Origin: Lantana camara
Lineage: Eukaryota; Streptophyta; Magnoliopsida; Lamiales; Verbenaceae
Direction: 5' to 3'
Length of the DNA: 64,000 bases
NCBI GenBank assembly: GCA_037501455.1
Contig: CM074857.1
Coordinates: 33,004,001 to 33,068,000 of the forward strand
Numbering within the stretch: position 1 is the stretch's first letter; each line of letters begins with the position of its first letter. Made by a program: the position numbers and the translations under genes. Below, piece after piece: positions 30,088 through 43,208 of this stretch. The notes below the pieces were generated by a model. That model ran no database searches. It saw only the letters and a program-made list of their open reading frames with translations, and had not been told where the DNA came from.

Positions 30088-30489
30088 TTCGATTTTGAAA
30101 AAATAACAAACAAAATAAATAACAATAACAAAAGAAATCCTTTTTTTTTTTTTTTCTCTCCTCCGCAAACTGCTTCTGCTGCTCTCTTCTGAACTGCGCT
30201 TCTGCTATTATCTTGAACTACCCTTTGCGCTGCCCAGACATGCTGCTTTCCTGCCTTCGTGATTTCCCCGCCGGTGCTTAACTTGGCTTGGTTCGAGATA
30301 AGTTTCAACTATTATAGCCACTATTATTCTCTGTTGGGCGTTACTAACCCTTCTACACCTACTCCTTTTGTGTGAAACGGATTTCCACAGTATATTGTTA
30401 ATTAGGGGTTGCTTGGTGCAATTTGATTTTGACTATTATTTTATCTGTTCTACTTTGGATACCTATTTCTCAGGTTACCTTTGATTTTT

Positions 30490-30643
30490 AAGGTCCATCT
30501 TGTACGACTGTCAAATTTGATGGTCATAATTATATTTAATGGTCTCATACCTTCAAAATATTTTTGGGTTCGCAAAAAAAATTATATCTTGTCTGCTCCA
30601 TTGACAAGTGATATGAAAATTGGGAGCAAGATGATTACTTAAT
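30490..30643 (+). pseudogene. C0 gag, first piece
   Basis: Reading from about 30510, the sequence encodes VKFDGHNY, a stop, then WSHTFKIFLGSQKKLYLV, a typical copia gag N-terminal pattern. It breaks at TTAAT (30639-30643), where a long solo LTR is inserted. Confidence 0.7.
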
Positions 30644-31265
30644 TGTAGCACCCGAACGAAAGATCACCACATTCCTCGTGCTACGGTCCTGATCTATATG
30701 TGAAATGGAAAAATCCATATACATGCCCGAACCAAAGCAAGCGGAGACACACGGACCAAACCTAGCTAGCTAGGTACTAGACAAACAACTCAAACGCAAG
30801 AAGTAAAGTCGTCACAAAACAGAAGCATAATAAAATTCTCCAACACTTAGCATGCGTATAAATAAATTACCAATGCATCATAATCATAATTCCACATGTA
30901 TTCGAACAACATAGCGAGTTATCTACACATAAGTGACCAGCACGGTCTAGCAAGAAAGTCCTAACAAGCATATCCAACCTTCGTGACCCTCAATGTCCTA
31001 CTATCAATATCCAAAACAACAATACCAACATTAGGGATGCAACTGAGCCGAGCTGGCTCGCAAGCTATGCGAGCCAGCTCGAGGAAAGTTTGGGCTTGAA
31101 TTCGAAATTGGCGAGCCGAGCCGAGCCAAGGCTTGACTTGTGCAACTTTCGAACCAAGCCCGAGCCTTATATTTCTTGTTCGAAGCTCGCGAGCTAGGTG
31201 CTAAAAAAAAAAATATATATATATATATATATATTATACAGGTTATATACGACACATACACATAA

Positions 31266-31304
<39 letters not shown>

Positions 31305-31427
31305 CTATATATATTATATAAAATACACTTCATACAGCTTCTATATTATATGATATATAAAAGCATACATACAGAACTTGTAAATATTAAGCCAAAAAGA
31401 CTTCCAACGTTGTAAAACATTGAAGAA

Positions 31428-32587
31428 GGAAGACCTAGGGGTGTCAATTCGGGTGGGTCGGGTGGGTTCGGGTCGGGTTGAGGTAAGGGTATAACATAAA
31501 AAATCTCGACCCGAACCCAACCCGAACCTGAAATGAACCTGAAAACCTCAACCCTAACCTGAATTTACAGGTTCGGGTTGGGTTAGGGTTGACCCGAAAA
31601 CTTTTCAGGTCACCTTATAACCCGACCCACACACGTTGACCCGACCCACACGACATGAAACAAGGTGCAGATCTCACTATCAGGCCAAGATTCTTCAAAA
31701 TTACGATGCGAAATTCCACGAACCTCACACCACTTTCCCCAAATTTCAGAAACTTGACACAAACAAAACAAATTAAAACCAAATTTTTTCCCAAAATTTC
31801 CAAGTACAGATCTGGAAAACTTGCGCACAAACAAAACAAATTAAAACCAAGTTTTTTCACAAAATTAAGTACAGATCTGGAAAACTTGCGCACAAACTAA
31901 AACAAATTAGAACCAAATTCTTTTCTAAAATTCCCAAATACAAAGCACCAAATTTCTGCAACACCTCACAAACACGTAGAAAACTAGGGTTGAGAAACTT
32001 ATATGGAAACAACAAGAAGGACGCTGGGCTGCAGCAAAATCCCCCAAACTCCAAAAATGGTGCCTCTTTCTCGCATAGATGGTGGTGAGTGGCGCTAGCG
32101 GTGAGAACTTGGTTTTAATTTGTGACGGTGAGCGGCGCTGAGATAGTAGCGGTGGGTAGCGGTGGGTGGCGGTGACTTTGGTGGGGGTTGAGCAGTGGTG
32201 GAGATAGTAGCGGTGGGTGGCTTTGACATTGCGTTGAAGTTGGTAGCGCTGGAGATCGTGAAAGGCGGTGAGATTTCAGGCGAAGTGAGAGAGAAATTTG
32301 GGTGGGGAGTTTGAGATTTCAGGCGAAGTGAGAGAGAAGTGCGGGGGATGAAAACGGCGAACAAGAATAGAATGGAAAAAATGTGGATTAGGTAGGGTTT
32401 TTTATTTTCAGGTTAATTCGGGTTGGACCCGAACCCGACCTGTTTTTCTCTCTCTTCTTCGGGTTGTTATCGGGTCCGACCCTATTCGACCCGAACCCGA
32501 AATCCCTCAACCCTAACCTGATATTTTAGCGGGTGGGTCGTGTCGGGTTATCGGGTCGGGTTGGGAATTGACACCCCTAGGAAGACC
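31428..32587. mobile_element. hAT-3: non-autonomous hAT-like element nested in hAT-2
   Basis: The 1144-bp element (31436-32579) is flanked by the perfect 8-bp duplication GGAAGACC (31428-31435 and 32580-32587). Termini are TAGGGGTGTCAATTCGGGT and its near inverse ending GAATTGACACCCCTA. GGGTCGGGTT/AACCCGACCC repeats fill the subterminal regions. The interior has a ~72-bp direct repeat (about 31771-31905) and a GGTGGCGGTG-rich stretch (32080-32280). Confidence 0.85.
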
Positions 32588-33016
32588 CCAAGATTTCGCC
32601 TCCCACCACCACCCACTTCCTCCCACGGCGCCGTCTCCTACCACCCTTGCGGCCACCATCCCATGTAGCCTTCCCATCAGATCTAATATTTCCGGCACCA
32701 CCGTCGCGGCTTCTTAGGCGCCACCACCTCCGCCTGTGACAACCATCACGCTTCCGGCCGCTGCCACCACCAACGTCACCACTCACCACCTCCGGCAGCC
32801 TCAACGCCATCTCCACCGCCTGCGACGGCCAAATAGAGAAAATTTTCAAAATTCGAAGTCTGAAGGGTTTGAATTTGATTTCAAAATTTATATGTATATA
32901 TGAATCAAACTTTTGATTTTATTTTTTTCTCAAATTTTGGTTCGATTGTATCTTTTTTTTTCTGCTTTTCTTGTACATAAGAAAACAAAAAAAGATTTGT
33001 TTTTGTTTGTGCCTTG

Positions 33017-33235
33017 AATCTATATTAAGATATAGATCCAGATCTCGAAGGTATTTTTGAGGATTTTTTTGTTGTGCTTTGAATCTATATGAAGAAATAG
33101 ATCCAGATCTCAAAGGTATTTTTGAGGGTTTTTATGTTTTGAATCTATATGAAGAAATAGATCCAGATCTCAAAGGTATTTTTGAGGGTTATTTTGTTGT
33201 GTTTTGAATCTACATAAAGAATAGATCCAGATCTA
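33017..33235 (+). repeat. Minisatellite of ~70-bp units in hAT-2
   Basis: Three to four tandem units carry the core ATAGATCCAGATCT followed by AAGGTATTTTTGAGG and TGTTTTGAATCTA. The last unit is shortened. It was likely amplified within the element by replication slippage or recombination. Confidence 0.75.
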
Positions 33236-36200
33236 AGTCAGAACAAAGGTTTTTTTAGGGTTTTCTGTTGGCTCGGCTAGGCTCGCCCGAACCTCACTGC
33301 GAGCCAAGCCCGAGCCACCATTGATGTGGCTCGTTGGCTCACGAACCAAGCCCGAGCCACTCTTTTTAGCCCTGAGCCCGAGCCCGAACCTTTAAAAAAT
33401 GACAAGGGTCGGCTCGACTCGACTCGTTTACATCCCTAACCAACATGATCCAAAAGTAACATACTTAACAATTGGAATCACAAATAATAGTATGCTAACA
33501 ACGCATAAAGTAAAGTACATGCTAAACTCTAGACTTCTACGAGCCAACGACCTACTCGACACAGCCGAGCACGACTCCAAAACCTGCAGACAACACAAAA
33601 GTAACGAGGTCAGTCCAAATGAACGGGTGTTCGTGATCCCATTTACTTTTCGAAAAACATATGAAAGGTTTCATAGAACAACGGGCCCACGAACTAAACT
33701 TACATACATGTACTAAGCTCGTCGAGAACGAGCACTCTCCATCCATCACACCAATCGTATGAATCAAATCAAATAAATGAACATATCCTCCAACACACCA
33801 TTTGATGGAGCGTGATCAACCTAACCATCTATACGAACCGATACAAGGGTTCATGAGGCCCTTCGGATCCTTCGGTAGGTCAACCATCCGACTCAAGAAA
33901 CCATAACCTCGAACACTCCGTTGGTATTCTGGAATCTCAAAGATAGTGGGAATTGTATAAAGGTTAACCGTCGGCCCTTACTTTTCCGGTGTCCCCACTT
34001 ACACAGCCCCGTGAGCTCAAGTAACTCTCCACAAGCGTCCTTGTAGATAAAATCAGAAGTTATACGAAAATCTTGCTAGCATACGTACATATATACTTAC
34101 CATTTCAAAAACCAGACCAAAACCTTTTCATACTTGCAAACCATTTTGATCGAGAAACCACTTATTAAGATATATAATGAGCCAAGCTCCGAAAATGGCA
34201 TAAAGCCTATACATATAATTTTCAAAATGGGTAGTTGAAAACCAAACGTGAAGGTTTTACGGTATTGTTTGCAGCAAGAAGAATAGTAACCTCACCTTAA
34301 GCAAAAGCTTAACCCAACCTAACGAGCAATGACCCACGATCAAGACAACCTGTCCTGTGCTCACCACCTAACAAGAGACAAGCAAACTTATACATATATA
34401 AGACTCGACTCAAGACCACTAAAACGACGCACGACGAAGTATCATGCTTAACCTGAGATATATGCATGCAAGGATGGTTATAGTATGCATATCATGATAT
34501 GTCATGGCCAAGTTGAGCATAAAGAATTTTGTAACAAGTCATAGATAGGCATAAGCTTAGTCGCATAGATCATGACAAATCAAGGAACATGCATTCATAG
34601 TCTTAAACAATTAGCAATCATACAAGGATGGCATACACGAGCCTAATTTACATAAAACATCACATTTGATTGAATGCAAATTAGCAAGCAAGCTTCCAAC
34701 GCATAATCGAAGCATTCAAGGTATTACAACATGTATAAACATGATTCCAAACAAGATAAAGCATGCTAGGGGGCTGGGAAGTGTAATGTAATTGAAAACG
34801 AAGCAAAACGATCAAGAAACACAAGGCACAAATATTCAACCCGAGAGGTTCACATAGCCTTTTGGACTTTTAGTTCAAACATTAAACGGTTGTTTAAACT
34901 TCTGTGTACAAAACAGAAGGTTCCACATGGTAGTTTGGCTTTTTAGTTCAAAGATTAAACAACTGTTTGGGGCCATCTGTTGCAATACGAAAAACACGAT
35001 TTCAAGCTTAACAATGATATAAATTAAACACTTAGCACCCCAAATTCGCAACTCAATATTCAAACAACACCAATAAACATTAAATAACATATCTTAATCA
35101 TTTAAGAACATATTAACATCATAAAATCCAACAATAACATTAAAAAATCCTACATTCATCAAACCATTTAAAAGTTTCAAGCTCTAACAATGGTGAATCC
35201 AAGTTCTCAACAAAATTCAAGCTAAATCCTACTCTAAACTTCATAAGAACATCATATAAACACAAAATCAAGCATGGCTCAAGGGTTAAACCAACATGCA
35301 ATAAAGCCCATTTGCACTTCAAGCTCTAACAATGGTAAAAACATATACCAAGCAAGGAAACAACCTAAACATGCTTCAATCTAATCCAAAGCAACATTTA
35401 AACACGATTTCACAATTAAATCATAGATTGAACTCAAGATATTACAAGACCTAGCTCATACTTATTCAAGAACTCAAATAGCATGCTTGTACCTTCAAAT
35501 AATCTAAATAAAACACATTAATCTTACCTCTAGATCTTAGAAATGAGATTAGAAGAAAAAATCTGAAGGTCTTGAACCTTCTTCCATGTTCTTGAAGTCT
35601 TGAGATTGGTAGCTATGGAGTTCTTGAAAAAGAAGAGAAGAAAGAGTGTCTTGGAACGTGAGAGAGAGTGAGAAATCTAATTTTTTTTTTAGTGAAATAA
35701 CTTTAAAGACTAAGGTTATATAATCTGAAATTAGGTTCCTAATTTGGGTAGGGCAGCGGGTCGCGAACCAGGTCAAACGGGTAGGTTATAGTGCAACTGG
35801 GTCATAAATTGGGTTATTTGGTAATTTGGGTTGAAGTTAATTAAAAGGGTTGACTTTCTGATGAGCCTTCGTAAAAGTTTCGTAGAATCTTCATACGAAC
35901 TCCGATCCGAGTGAAACGAACGCTCACGAACTTGTAATTAAGTTTCCAACCCCATGATTATCTGGTCCGTTTACAGTCTGGAAAGTAAAATTTTCATTTT
36001 GCTCTTATTTACACTTTAATTCCCTATTAATCACATTCAGTTGTAAATCAACGAAGCATGCAAAACGTCATACATGAACATCACGAGCACATAATCAACA
36101 TATCATAAAATCATATAATTCATGTATATCATGATTATCACATAATTCATGAATCATACAAGTCGAAATTAAACACACACTAGACAATTAAAGTGTGAAA

Positions 36201-36259
36201 AGGTAAAGCGAGCTCACACGTAACCGAAAAATACTTTATTCGAGAAGCGGGGCATCACA

Positions 36260-36511
36260 TCAGTAATGACTTGGCTAGTAAATAGTATGGAACCCTTGGT
36301 GAGTACTAATGTGATGTTCTTGACTTTAGCCCAACAAATGTGGGAATCTTTGCATTCTATGTACTCTCAGGCGAACAATATTTCTCATGTCTAAGAGTTA
36401 TAAGAAAAATTATTTGCCCTCAAACAGAAGGATCGCGACATGACAAATTATTGTGCATCCTTCAAGGGAATTTTTGATGAAATTCTTCTCTATCATCCAG
36501 TGGGCGGTAAT
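36260..36511 (+). pseudogene. C0 gag, second piece
   Basis: It encodes MTWLVNSMEPLVSTNVMF, LAQQMWESLHSMYSQANN and later RDMTNYCASFKGIFDEILLY, classic copia gag. One stop occurs near 36393. It is interrupted at GTAAT (36507-36511) by a copia solo LTR. Confidence 0.8.
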
Positions 36512-38528
36512 TGTTGGAAAACACATAGAGTTTGCGCAGCGGAAGTTTAAAATTTTTCCAAAAGTAGATTTAAAAACTTGCAATGCTCGTATCGTATCTT
36601 AGGGTGTTTCAAGAAACTTACGAAGATTGAAGCTTTCTAGTGATGTTGATACCGCCTATAAAACATGCTTCAAGCGGATTGTCCCTTGAACGTCCTTCGA
36701 TTAGATCCTAAAGTAGGTGATCCTCCAAATCGTATCCACACCAGTCCTAGAACACGATCAAACTAGTGAGAATGCTAGTTCTATGGCTTGTGTTTGGCTA
36801 GGATATTTTACTTTGAAAACTTTTCTTTTATTTTCTCAAAAACAATTAACGCTTCAAGAACGTTGGTCTAAAGTATAAGAGAAGCTCCACCCTTGTATTT
36901 ATACTAAGGGGTTCGAAATCCCCTAAGGTTTCCTAAATCTAGTGGGCTTTGATTTCTTTCTCACTAATTAACTAATTGATTATTAACTTTTAATTGAAAA
37001 TAAGTTCTTAACTTATTCTCCAAGTCTAGTAAGAGATCTTTTCTCTCTCCTACAATATGAAGTTTGACTTTTCAACCTTTATCTAATATAAAGTCAAAAA
37101 TCAATTTATTCAATAAATAACTTAATTCATAATTAATTATTTATTAGGTTAATTATTTTGAGAATAGTCTTAACAATTAATTCATAATTAATTAAAAGAC
37201 CAAAATTAATTAATTACAATTTAATTAATTAATTCTAGAAAAGAATTCACGTGTGAAATAAATCACATGATTTGGAGTCACGAGTGAAGCCACGTTGCAT
37301 GACACGTGGCAGTCACATGTGCTTAACACGTGGCAGCAGTCCACGTGTAAATGCTCCATTTCGATCAACATTTTGATCCTTTGTTAATCCAATTAACATC
37401 CTACCATAACCCTCGTATTCTGGCATTTGTGTGTGACCCTTTAGGTTCATTATTCGATTAGCAGTGACAGTAATTAATTAATTCTCATAATTAATTAATC
37501 ATTTCACAGATCACACTACCAAAATCAAGCAATGGGTGTGTGACCCCTAACCGAATAACGAAATGAATCGAAGAACCTTTTAGTCAATGACAATCAGTGA
37601 AATATGATCCTCCTACAACTCCATCTCTCAATCAAGAACTAAGGCATGAGAATATTCTCATAGCCTTGTTATTCTTGATCTTTAAAGTTAAGTTCGTTTC
37701 ATATCCATTTAGATCTCAATCCAAGAAAACCCCATTTTCTTAATGTCTTGATCTTTTATCCACCTTGGCCAAGGATTTAATATTTAATGGACTACGAACA
37801 ACTTAATTAGTAAGAGATCATTCTTGTTCTTAACAAGTGTAGGTCCTTTATCGATTCTACTAATTCTATATATGCCACTTGTGTAATCCCAAGATAGGTC
37901 GTGGTTCAGGTGTCCATATGGCGACACCCTTTTGAGCCTATATCAAAGATTACAGAGTTAGCACATATGAGACATTACAAAATCTCAAGTCAAAGGATTA
38001 TTAATCACGTCATTGGCGTGTGAGATATTTCATAATCTCGAAGTTTCTAGGAGACTTCCTTTCCCATTTAGGAATGTTCTCACGCGGGACATCTCAGTGA
38101 TGAAGTTCTTGTAACAATCACCATCATATATTATGAACGCATCATTGTATGCACTTATCACTCCATGAAACTGAGTGATCCTTCAAAGGGACGTAATCAC
38201 ATAAGCAAGTCTCAACAGAGTCAAGGTCGACACTCCCACTGTTTGTCGGACTCATCGACTTGGAGAAGTTTCTAATCTTCGCCTATGGAGTCAAGAACTT
38301 GTTTCATATGTCGTTCTCATAAAGGCAAAGTTCATAACGACCTCATCGGATTAGGGGAGTTCAAAACATGCAAAATACAGTCAACCCAAACAGACATAAA
38401 TAAGCATATAAAGAAGTGATTGCCTATGAACAAAATCATTTCCTTTATTTTTCAAAGATTGTTTTTGATTTTACAAGGAAATAGCAAAGCATAAAAGCTA
38501 CTTTAAGGGCACTATTCCTAACAGTGAT
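36507..38528 (-). mobile_element. Solo LTR of a copia family related to C3
   Basis: The 2012-bp unit 36512-38523 begins TGTTGGAAAACAC and ends GGCACTATTCCTAACA. On the minus strand this is TGTTAGGAATAGTGCCCTT ... CCAACA, matching the edges of the C3 LTR (1952 bp). The flanks GTAAT and GTGAT (38524-38528) are a target duplication with one mismatch. CACGTG cores lie near 37247, 37302, 37325 and 37341. No internal sequence remains. Confidence 0.82.
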
Positions 38529-39060
38529 GCCGACACTAAAAAATTTAATTGGGACCAATTTTTGCTTTCCAAATTCCTTTCCGGACTCAATCCAAGTCTT
38601 TGGCCCATTCGGGATCAAATCTTAGCAAGTTAACCTGTCCCTACACTATCCACTGCAATGTCCCATGTCAATCGTATTTCCATTGGTTCCTCTCATGCTA
38701 CTCATACCTTTGAATCAAAATCTTCTACTATAGCTATTCGTGGACGTGGTCGCAGTGCATCTCGTTGGGTGCACTGCTGATAAAGAATCGCATAAGTGTA
38801 TCCACTGTGGACGGATCACGCTTTTGAGAACAAGTTACTATAAAACGATGATGTGAGACTTTTTAAACAAATGCTTGCGGAGAGACTACATCTCCCACCC
38901 AGGAGTCAGAACAAGTTACTACAAAACGAGACGATTATGAGAGACTTTTTAAACAAAGTACTGCTAACTCAGTCACTACTACTGGTTCTTCTCTGAATGG
39001 TGCCTTTGCTATTTCTCAAGGTAAGTCTTGGTTATTAGATTCTGGTGTAACCACTCATAT
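38524..39060 (+). pseudogene. C0 gag C-terminus and start of protease
   Basis: It encodes KKFNWDQFLLSKFLSGLNPS and LWPIRDQILAS, a glycine/arginine-rich stretch (IRGRGRSASR), a partial zinc knuckle (KCIHCGR near 38800) and the protease start SWLLDSGVTTH. A small internal direct duplication (GAACAAGTTACTA...ACTTTTTAAACAAA) lies at about 38827-38960. The reading stops at CATAT (39056-39060), where element X is inserted. Confidence 0.78.
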
Positions 39061-41188
39061 TGTAGCACCCGCCACGATAGGCACCACATCCCCTGCACTA
39101 TAAGTCTAGTCCACACGTGAAATGGATAGTCCAAGCATGAACCGGACTCATAGCGAACGGGTGAGAAAATAAAACAATCCTGGCTAGGTGGAATCTAACC
39201 CTGTACCAAATAATCACAAATCCCAAAATGCGGTGCGGAAGCAATAATATCATGCATAAATTCCAAAGATAACTACAAGTCCAACAATTCATAAACATAA
39301 TTTAAATCCAACATGCAACCTAGCAACGTGTTCAACTAAACATGCAACCTGTCCCGAGTCAAATCCAATAATATTGAAATTGGCACACAGGCCCAAATAC
39401 GTAAAAAGATACAACTTAATTCATAACAATGTGAAATGTGACTCAAGTGTACAAGTGACTCGAACAAGGAAGCTAAGACTCGACTCCCGCCTAGCTAAAC
39501 CTGCAAGAAACTGGAAGAATGGAAAGAGGGGTCAGTCTCTAGAAGACTGAGTGAGCAGGAGTTATACACATATATATAAAACATATGCATACAATTTATA
39601 AATCCCAAGCAACGTTTGATTTAAAGTTAGTTCCCGCGAAGGGCAAGAAAATAACTAAGCAATGCTCGGAGTTTACGACTAATTCATATTAAATTCATTA
39701 AGTTCATAATCCATGAGTAATTATAATGGCTCGGCGAGTGAGCGTGCATAATTCTCCAACCAAACTCCGACCGTGTACAATGAATATGACGTAACACTTT
39801 GAATACGTGATCATACAATACGTAATAATACACACGAGGCATATACATGGGATATAATCGTTTGGGCAATCCGTGTTCCGACCTTCCCGCACGGTGCATA
39901 ACAATAATCATAATCATGTGCATAATCATAATGATAATCATAAAATAGTTACAACCTTCTCCCTCCATAGTGGTCGGGCCTGCAGACCCGAACCATTCCG
40001 TTACAATATCCAGACGGGGGCTCATGACTCCTACCCGCTCCTTCGATAGGTTAACCATCGGCTCAAGAATAACTCACCTTCCATACTACAAGGTCGCGTG
40101 AGAGATTCTCAATGGGTACTTTGTGCAATGGCTTAGCTATACGTCGGCCCGATGCCGAACCGGTCTCCATTCCCACATTTCCCTGGGCCCAATACATGAA
40201 CATGAACAATGTGCATAATCTCGCCAAAACATTTCAAATCATGAGAAACATAATACATTTCAAATTCCTTGAGAAAAAGTTTACTCGATAAGAATTTACT
40301 CGATGACTTTCCTTTGAAATCAATATATATATATATACACACACACACATATTAGGTTTTTAGCCAAAACATATCATATAAAGGTTGTAGGGTTTGATAC
40401 GTGGTTAGAACGAAAACACCCTCACTTGGAATACCACGAAACAAGAAACATAAGCAATATGGGCGCCTATTCGATCCGGAAGTCTCCGCTCTGGAAATGA
40501 ACTGTATAAGAGAAGGAATAATGTGTACTCGTGAGAAATGACTCAGTATGAAACCAAGTAAGACGCACCGAAAATGTTTATAAAGTGGTGTGACATGTTA
40601 TGAAATGATACGATTTATAGTAAATCATAACTCCGACCGTGTACAATGAATATGACGTAACACTTTGAATACGTGATCATACAATACGTAATAATACACA
40701 CGAGGCATATACATGGGATATAATCGTTTGGGCAATCCGTGTTCCGACCTTCCCGCACGGTGCATAACAATAATCATAATCATGTGCATAATCATAATGA
40801 TAATCATAAAATAGTTACAACCTTCTCCCTCCATAGTGGTCGGGCCTGCAGACCCGAACCATTCCGTTACAATATCCAGACGGGGGCTCATGACTCCTAC
40901 CCGCTCCTTCGATAGGTTAACCATCGGCTCAAGAATAACTCACCTTCCATACTACAAGGTCGCGTGAGAGATTCTCAATGGGTACTTTGTGCAATGGCTT
41001 AGCTATACGTCGGCCCGATGCCGAACCGGTCTCCATTCCCACATTTCCCTGGGCCCAATACATGAACATGAACAATGTGCATAATCTCGCCAAAACATTT
41101 CAAATCATGAGAAACATAATACATTTCAAATTCCTTGAGAAAAAGTTTACTCGATAAGAATTTACTCGATGACTTTCCTTTGAAATCA

Positions 41189-41219
<31 letters not shown>

Positions 41220-43208
41220 TATTAGGTTTTTAGCCAAAACATATCATATAAAGGTTGTAGGGTTTGATACGTGGTTAGAACGAAAACACCCTCACTTGGA
41301 ATACCACGAAACAAGAAACATAAGCAATATGGGCGCCTATTCGATCCGGAAGTCTCCGCTCTGGAAATGAACTGTATAAGAGAAGGAATAATGTGTACTC
41401 GTGAGAAATGACTCAATATGAAACCAAGTAAGACGCACCGAAAATGTTTATAAAGTGGTGTGACATGTTATGAAATGATACGATTTATAGTAAATCATAA
41501 AATGTCATGAAGTGTTTTGATCAAGTTCATGTGCACACTTAATGCTCTCACGTAATAGGCGACCATGAAGTTAAACAATCAAGTTCGAGCAATTAAGGAT
41601 CAAGGAGCATAATTAACAAGATAATAGTCAATTAAACATGTATAACATGCACGAAAATCACATAAGAGGTCGGGGAAGCGAAAAGAACGCAAGAAGAGAG
41701 GTTTTGGCAAAGTTTAGTGAAAGTTGACAGATTTTGGAAATGCGCAAGCCGTAGAAAAATGGGAATATCTTGAGTTTCAGAAATTGGAATAGGGTTTTGT
41801 TTCTTGGATATGAAAGTATACAAGTAGGCCTTTAAAATGGTATATGTCTTGAATCGTGGTTCAAAGCGAGGAGGAAATGGCATTGGTCTGAAATTGGAGG
41901 AATGCAGATTTTCAGTGAAGTAGCGACACCAAATTAAAATGATTATAACTCACAAACTAGAAAGGATATTGAGGTGATTCTAATTGGAGAATGTTCTGGA
42001 CTTCAAAAGGTTTTTGTGGTTCGAAATTCAAGTCAATCGGAGCACGTTTGAGGGGTAAATGGAACAGAACAAACACGGAAAGAAAACAGGGGAGGATCCA
42101 CGGCATTGGATCCCATCCGGAGTCTCTTCCCCCAAATCCACGCCCGTGGATTTCACAAGGCATAAAATCCATGGCCATGGATTCACTACAGGCCCGAAAA
42201 AAGAATAGGGGAGCAGGCCTAGCTTGGTGGAAAGGTTCCAAAGTCATCCCAAATCAACATCCCAACGAAATGAGCTCACAAATACCACAAAACACAAGAT
42301 ATAGCACATAAAACACATTAGAACAAGTATTAATCCACAACCCCTATCAAAACACACACATATATATATATACACATCTACATACACATATATATATCTA
42401 TATACACACCTTGAAATGGGATGAAGGAGATGAAGGAATGAAATGATGGAGATGATGAAGATGATGATTATGATTGCTTGACTCCTCCTTCTCTTCCTCT
42501 TGCTTGAATCAAATGGAGTGTGTGTGTGAAGAGATTGAAAGGGAGTGTGCGTTTTAGATGTGTTAGAGATGAAGTGTATGTTCTTGTGTATATATGTATA
42601 TAATATTATATGATATATTTGCATGTATATGTATGTATAAAGTGTAATGAAGATATTATGATATATAATATGTATATATATATATGATGAGAGTGTAAAA
42701 GTCTTACATGATTATGATTATTGCAACTAGACCCTTATTACTTATTTAAATTACATGTTAGAGATAATGCTATGAGGGTGTGTTTGCAATTATATAGTGT
42801 AAAGATCAAGTGGATGCATATATATATATATATATATATATAAGTTGTAGAAATGTATATAGCTAAGTGTAATATATATATCTATACATATAAATATGCA
42901 TATTTCATAAATGTATGCATGAAGTATGTATATGTGTAAAGTCACTTAATTATGAAATTAGTTTAAGTATATATATATATATACTAGAAAATATGATATG
43001 ATTAGGAATTGTATGAATTAGGAAATGTACATATGTTATGAAATGGAATGGAAGAAATTAAATCAAGATACTTATATAAGCATTTAAATGACATATTCAC
43101 ATAATTCACATAAACATGTTATTCAAATAAGCATGTAAAGGAATTCTAACTTTCAAAACTCACACGTGTGGCGTGCATACTTGTACGACGAAAACACTGG
43201 ACGTCACA
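39061..43208 (-). repeat. 3' LTR of X, enlarged by a tandem duplication
   Basis: The 4148-bp repeat reads TGTGACGTCC ... GGCGGGTGCTACA in sense. It matches 59701-62918 throughout, except that about 866-870 bp are present twice (39765-40630 and 40631-41500). AT- and AC-rich microsatellites occur near 40322, 41190, 42360 and 42820. Confidence 0.85.
39765..41500. repeat. 866-870-bp tandem duplication inside the X 3' LTR
   Basis: Two adjacent units start CTCCGACCGTGTACAATG (39765 and 40631). I see about one substitution (40547 against 41417) and a 4-bp difference in the (TA)n(CA)n tract. The other LTR has one unit. The near-identity of the units, compared with several percent between LTRs, shows the duplication is much younger than the element, or is an assembly artefact. 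Confidence 0.85.

Larger units (their letters stand above)
31024..33446. mobile_element. hAT-2: non-autonomous hAT-like element (contains hAT-3)
   Basis: The 2407-bp element (31032-33438) is flanked by the perfect 8-bp duplication ACCAACAT (31024-31031 and 33439-33446). Its ends are TAGGGATGCAA and TTTACATCCCTA. GAGCCGAGCC/GGCTCGGCT repeats lie inside both ends. The interior contains AT microsatellites (31211-31235, 31263-31301), hAT-3, a GC-rich stretch (32590-32830) and a tandem minisatellite (33017-33235). No transposase is present. Confidence 0.85.
30639..36264 (-). mobile_element. X1: solo LTR of a long-LTR Ty3/gypsy family, with hAT-2 inside
   Basis: The unit 30644-36259 starts TGTAGCACCCG and ends GGGGCATCACA on +, i.e. 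TGTGATGCCCC ... GGGTGCTACA in sense. After subtracting hAT-2 (2407 bp plus its 8-bp duplication) its length is about 3.2 kb, close to the 3218-bp LTR of element X, with which it shares layout and scattered similarity. The target duplication has decayed: TTAAT (30639-30643) against TCAGT (36260-36264), each one change away from a common TTAGT that restores the gag reading frame of C0. No internal region remains, so it is a solo LTR. Confidence 0.75.

Noticed and set aside
31200..31310. Open frame through the (AT)n tract (31031-31333, minus)
   Set aside because: The reading is an artefact of a dinucleotide microsatellite.
39684..41220. Repeated minus-strand frames of 66-124 codons in the X LTR
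   Set aside because: They appear in duplicate only because of the tandem duplication and again in the other LTR. They contain no domain and are broken by indels between copies.
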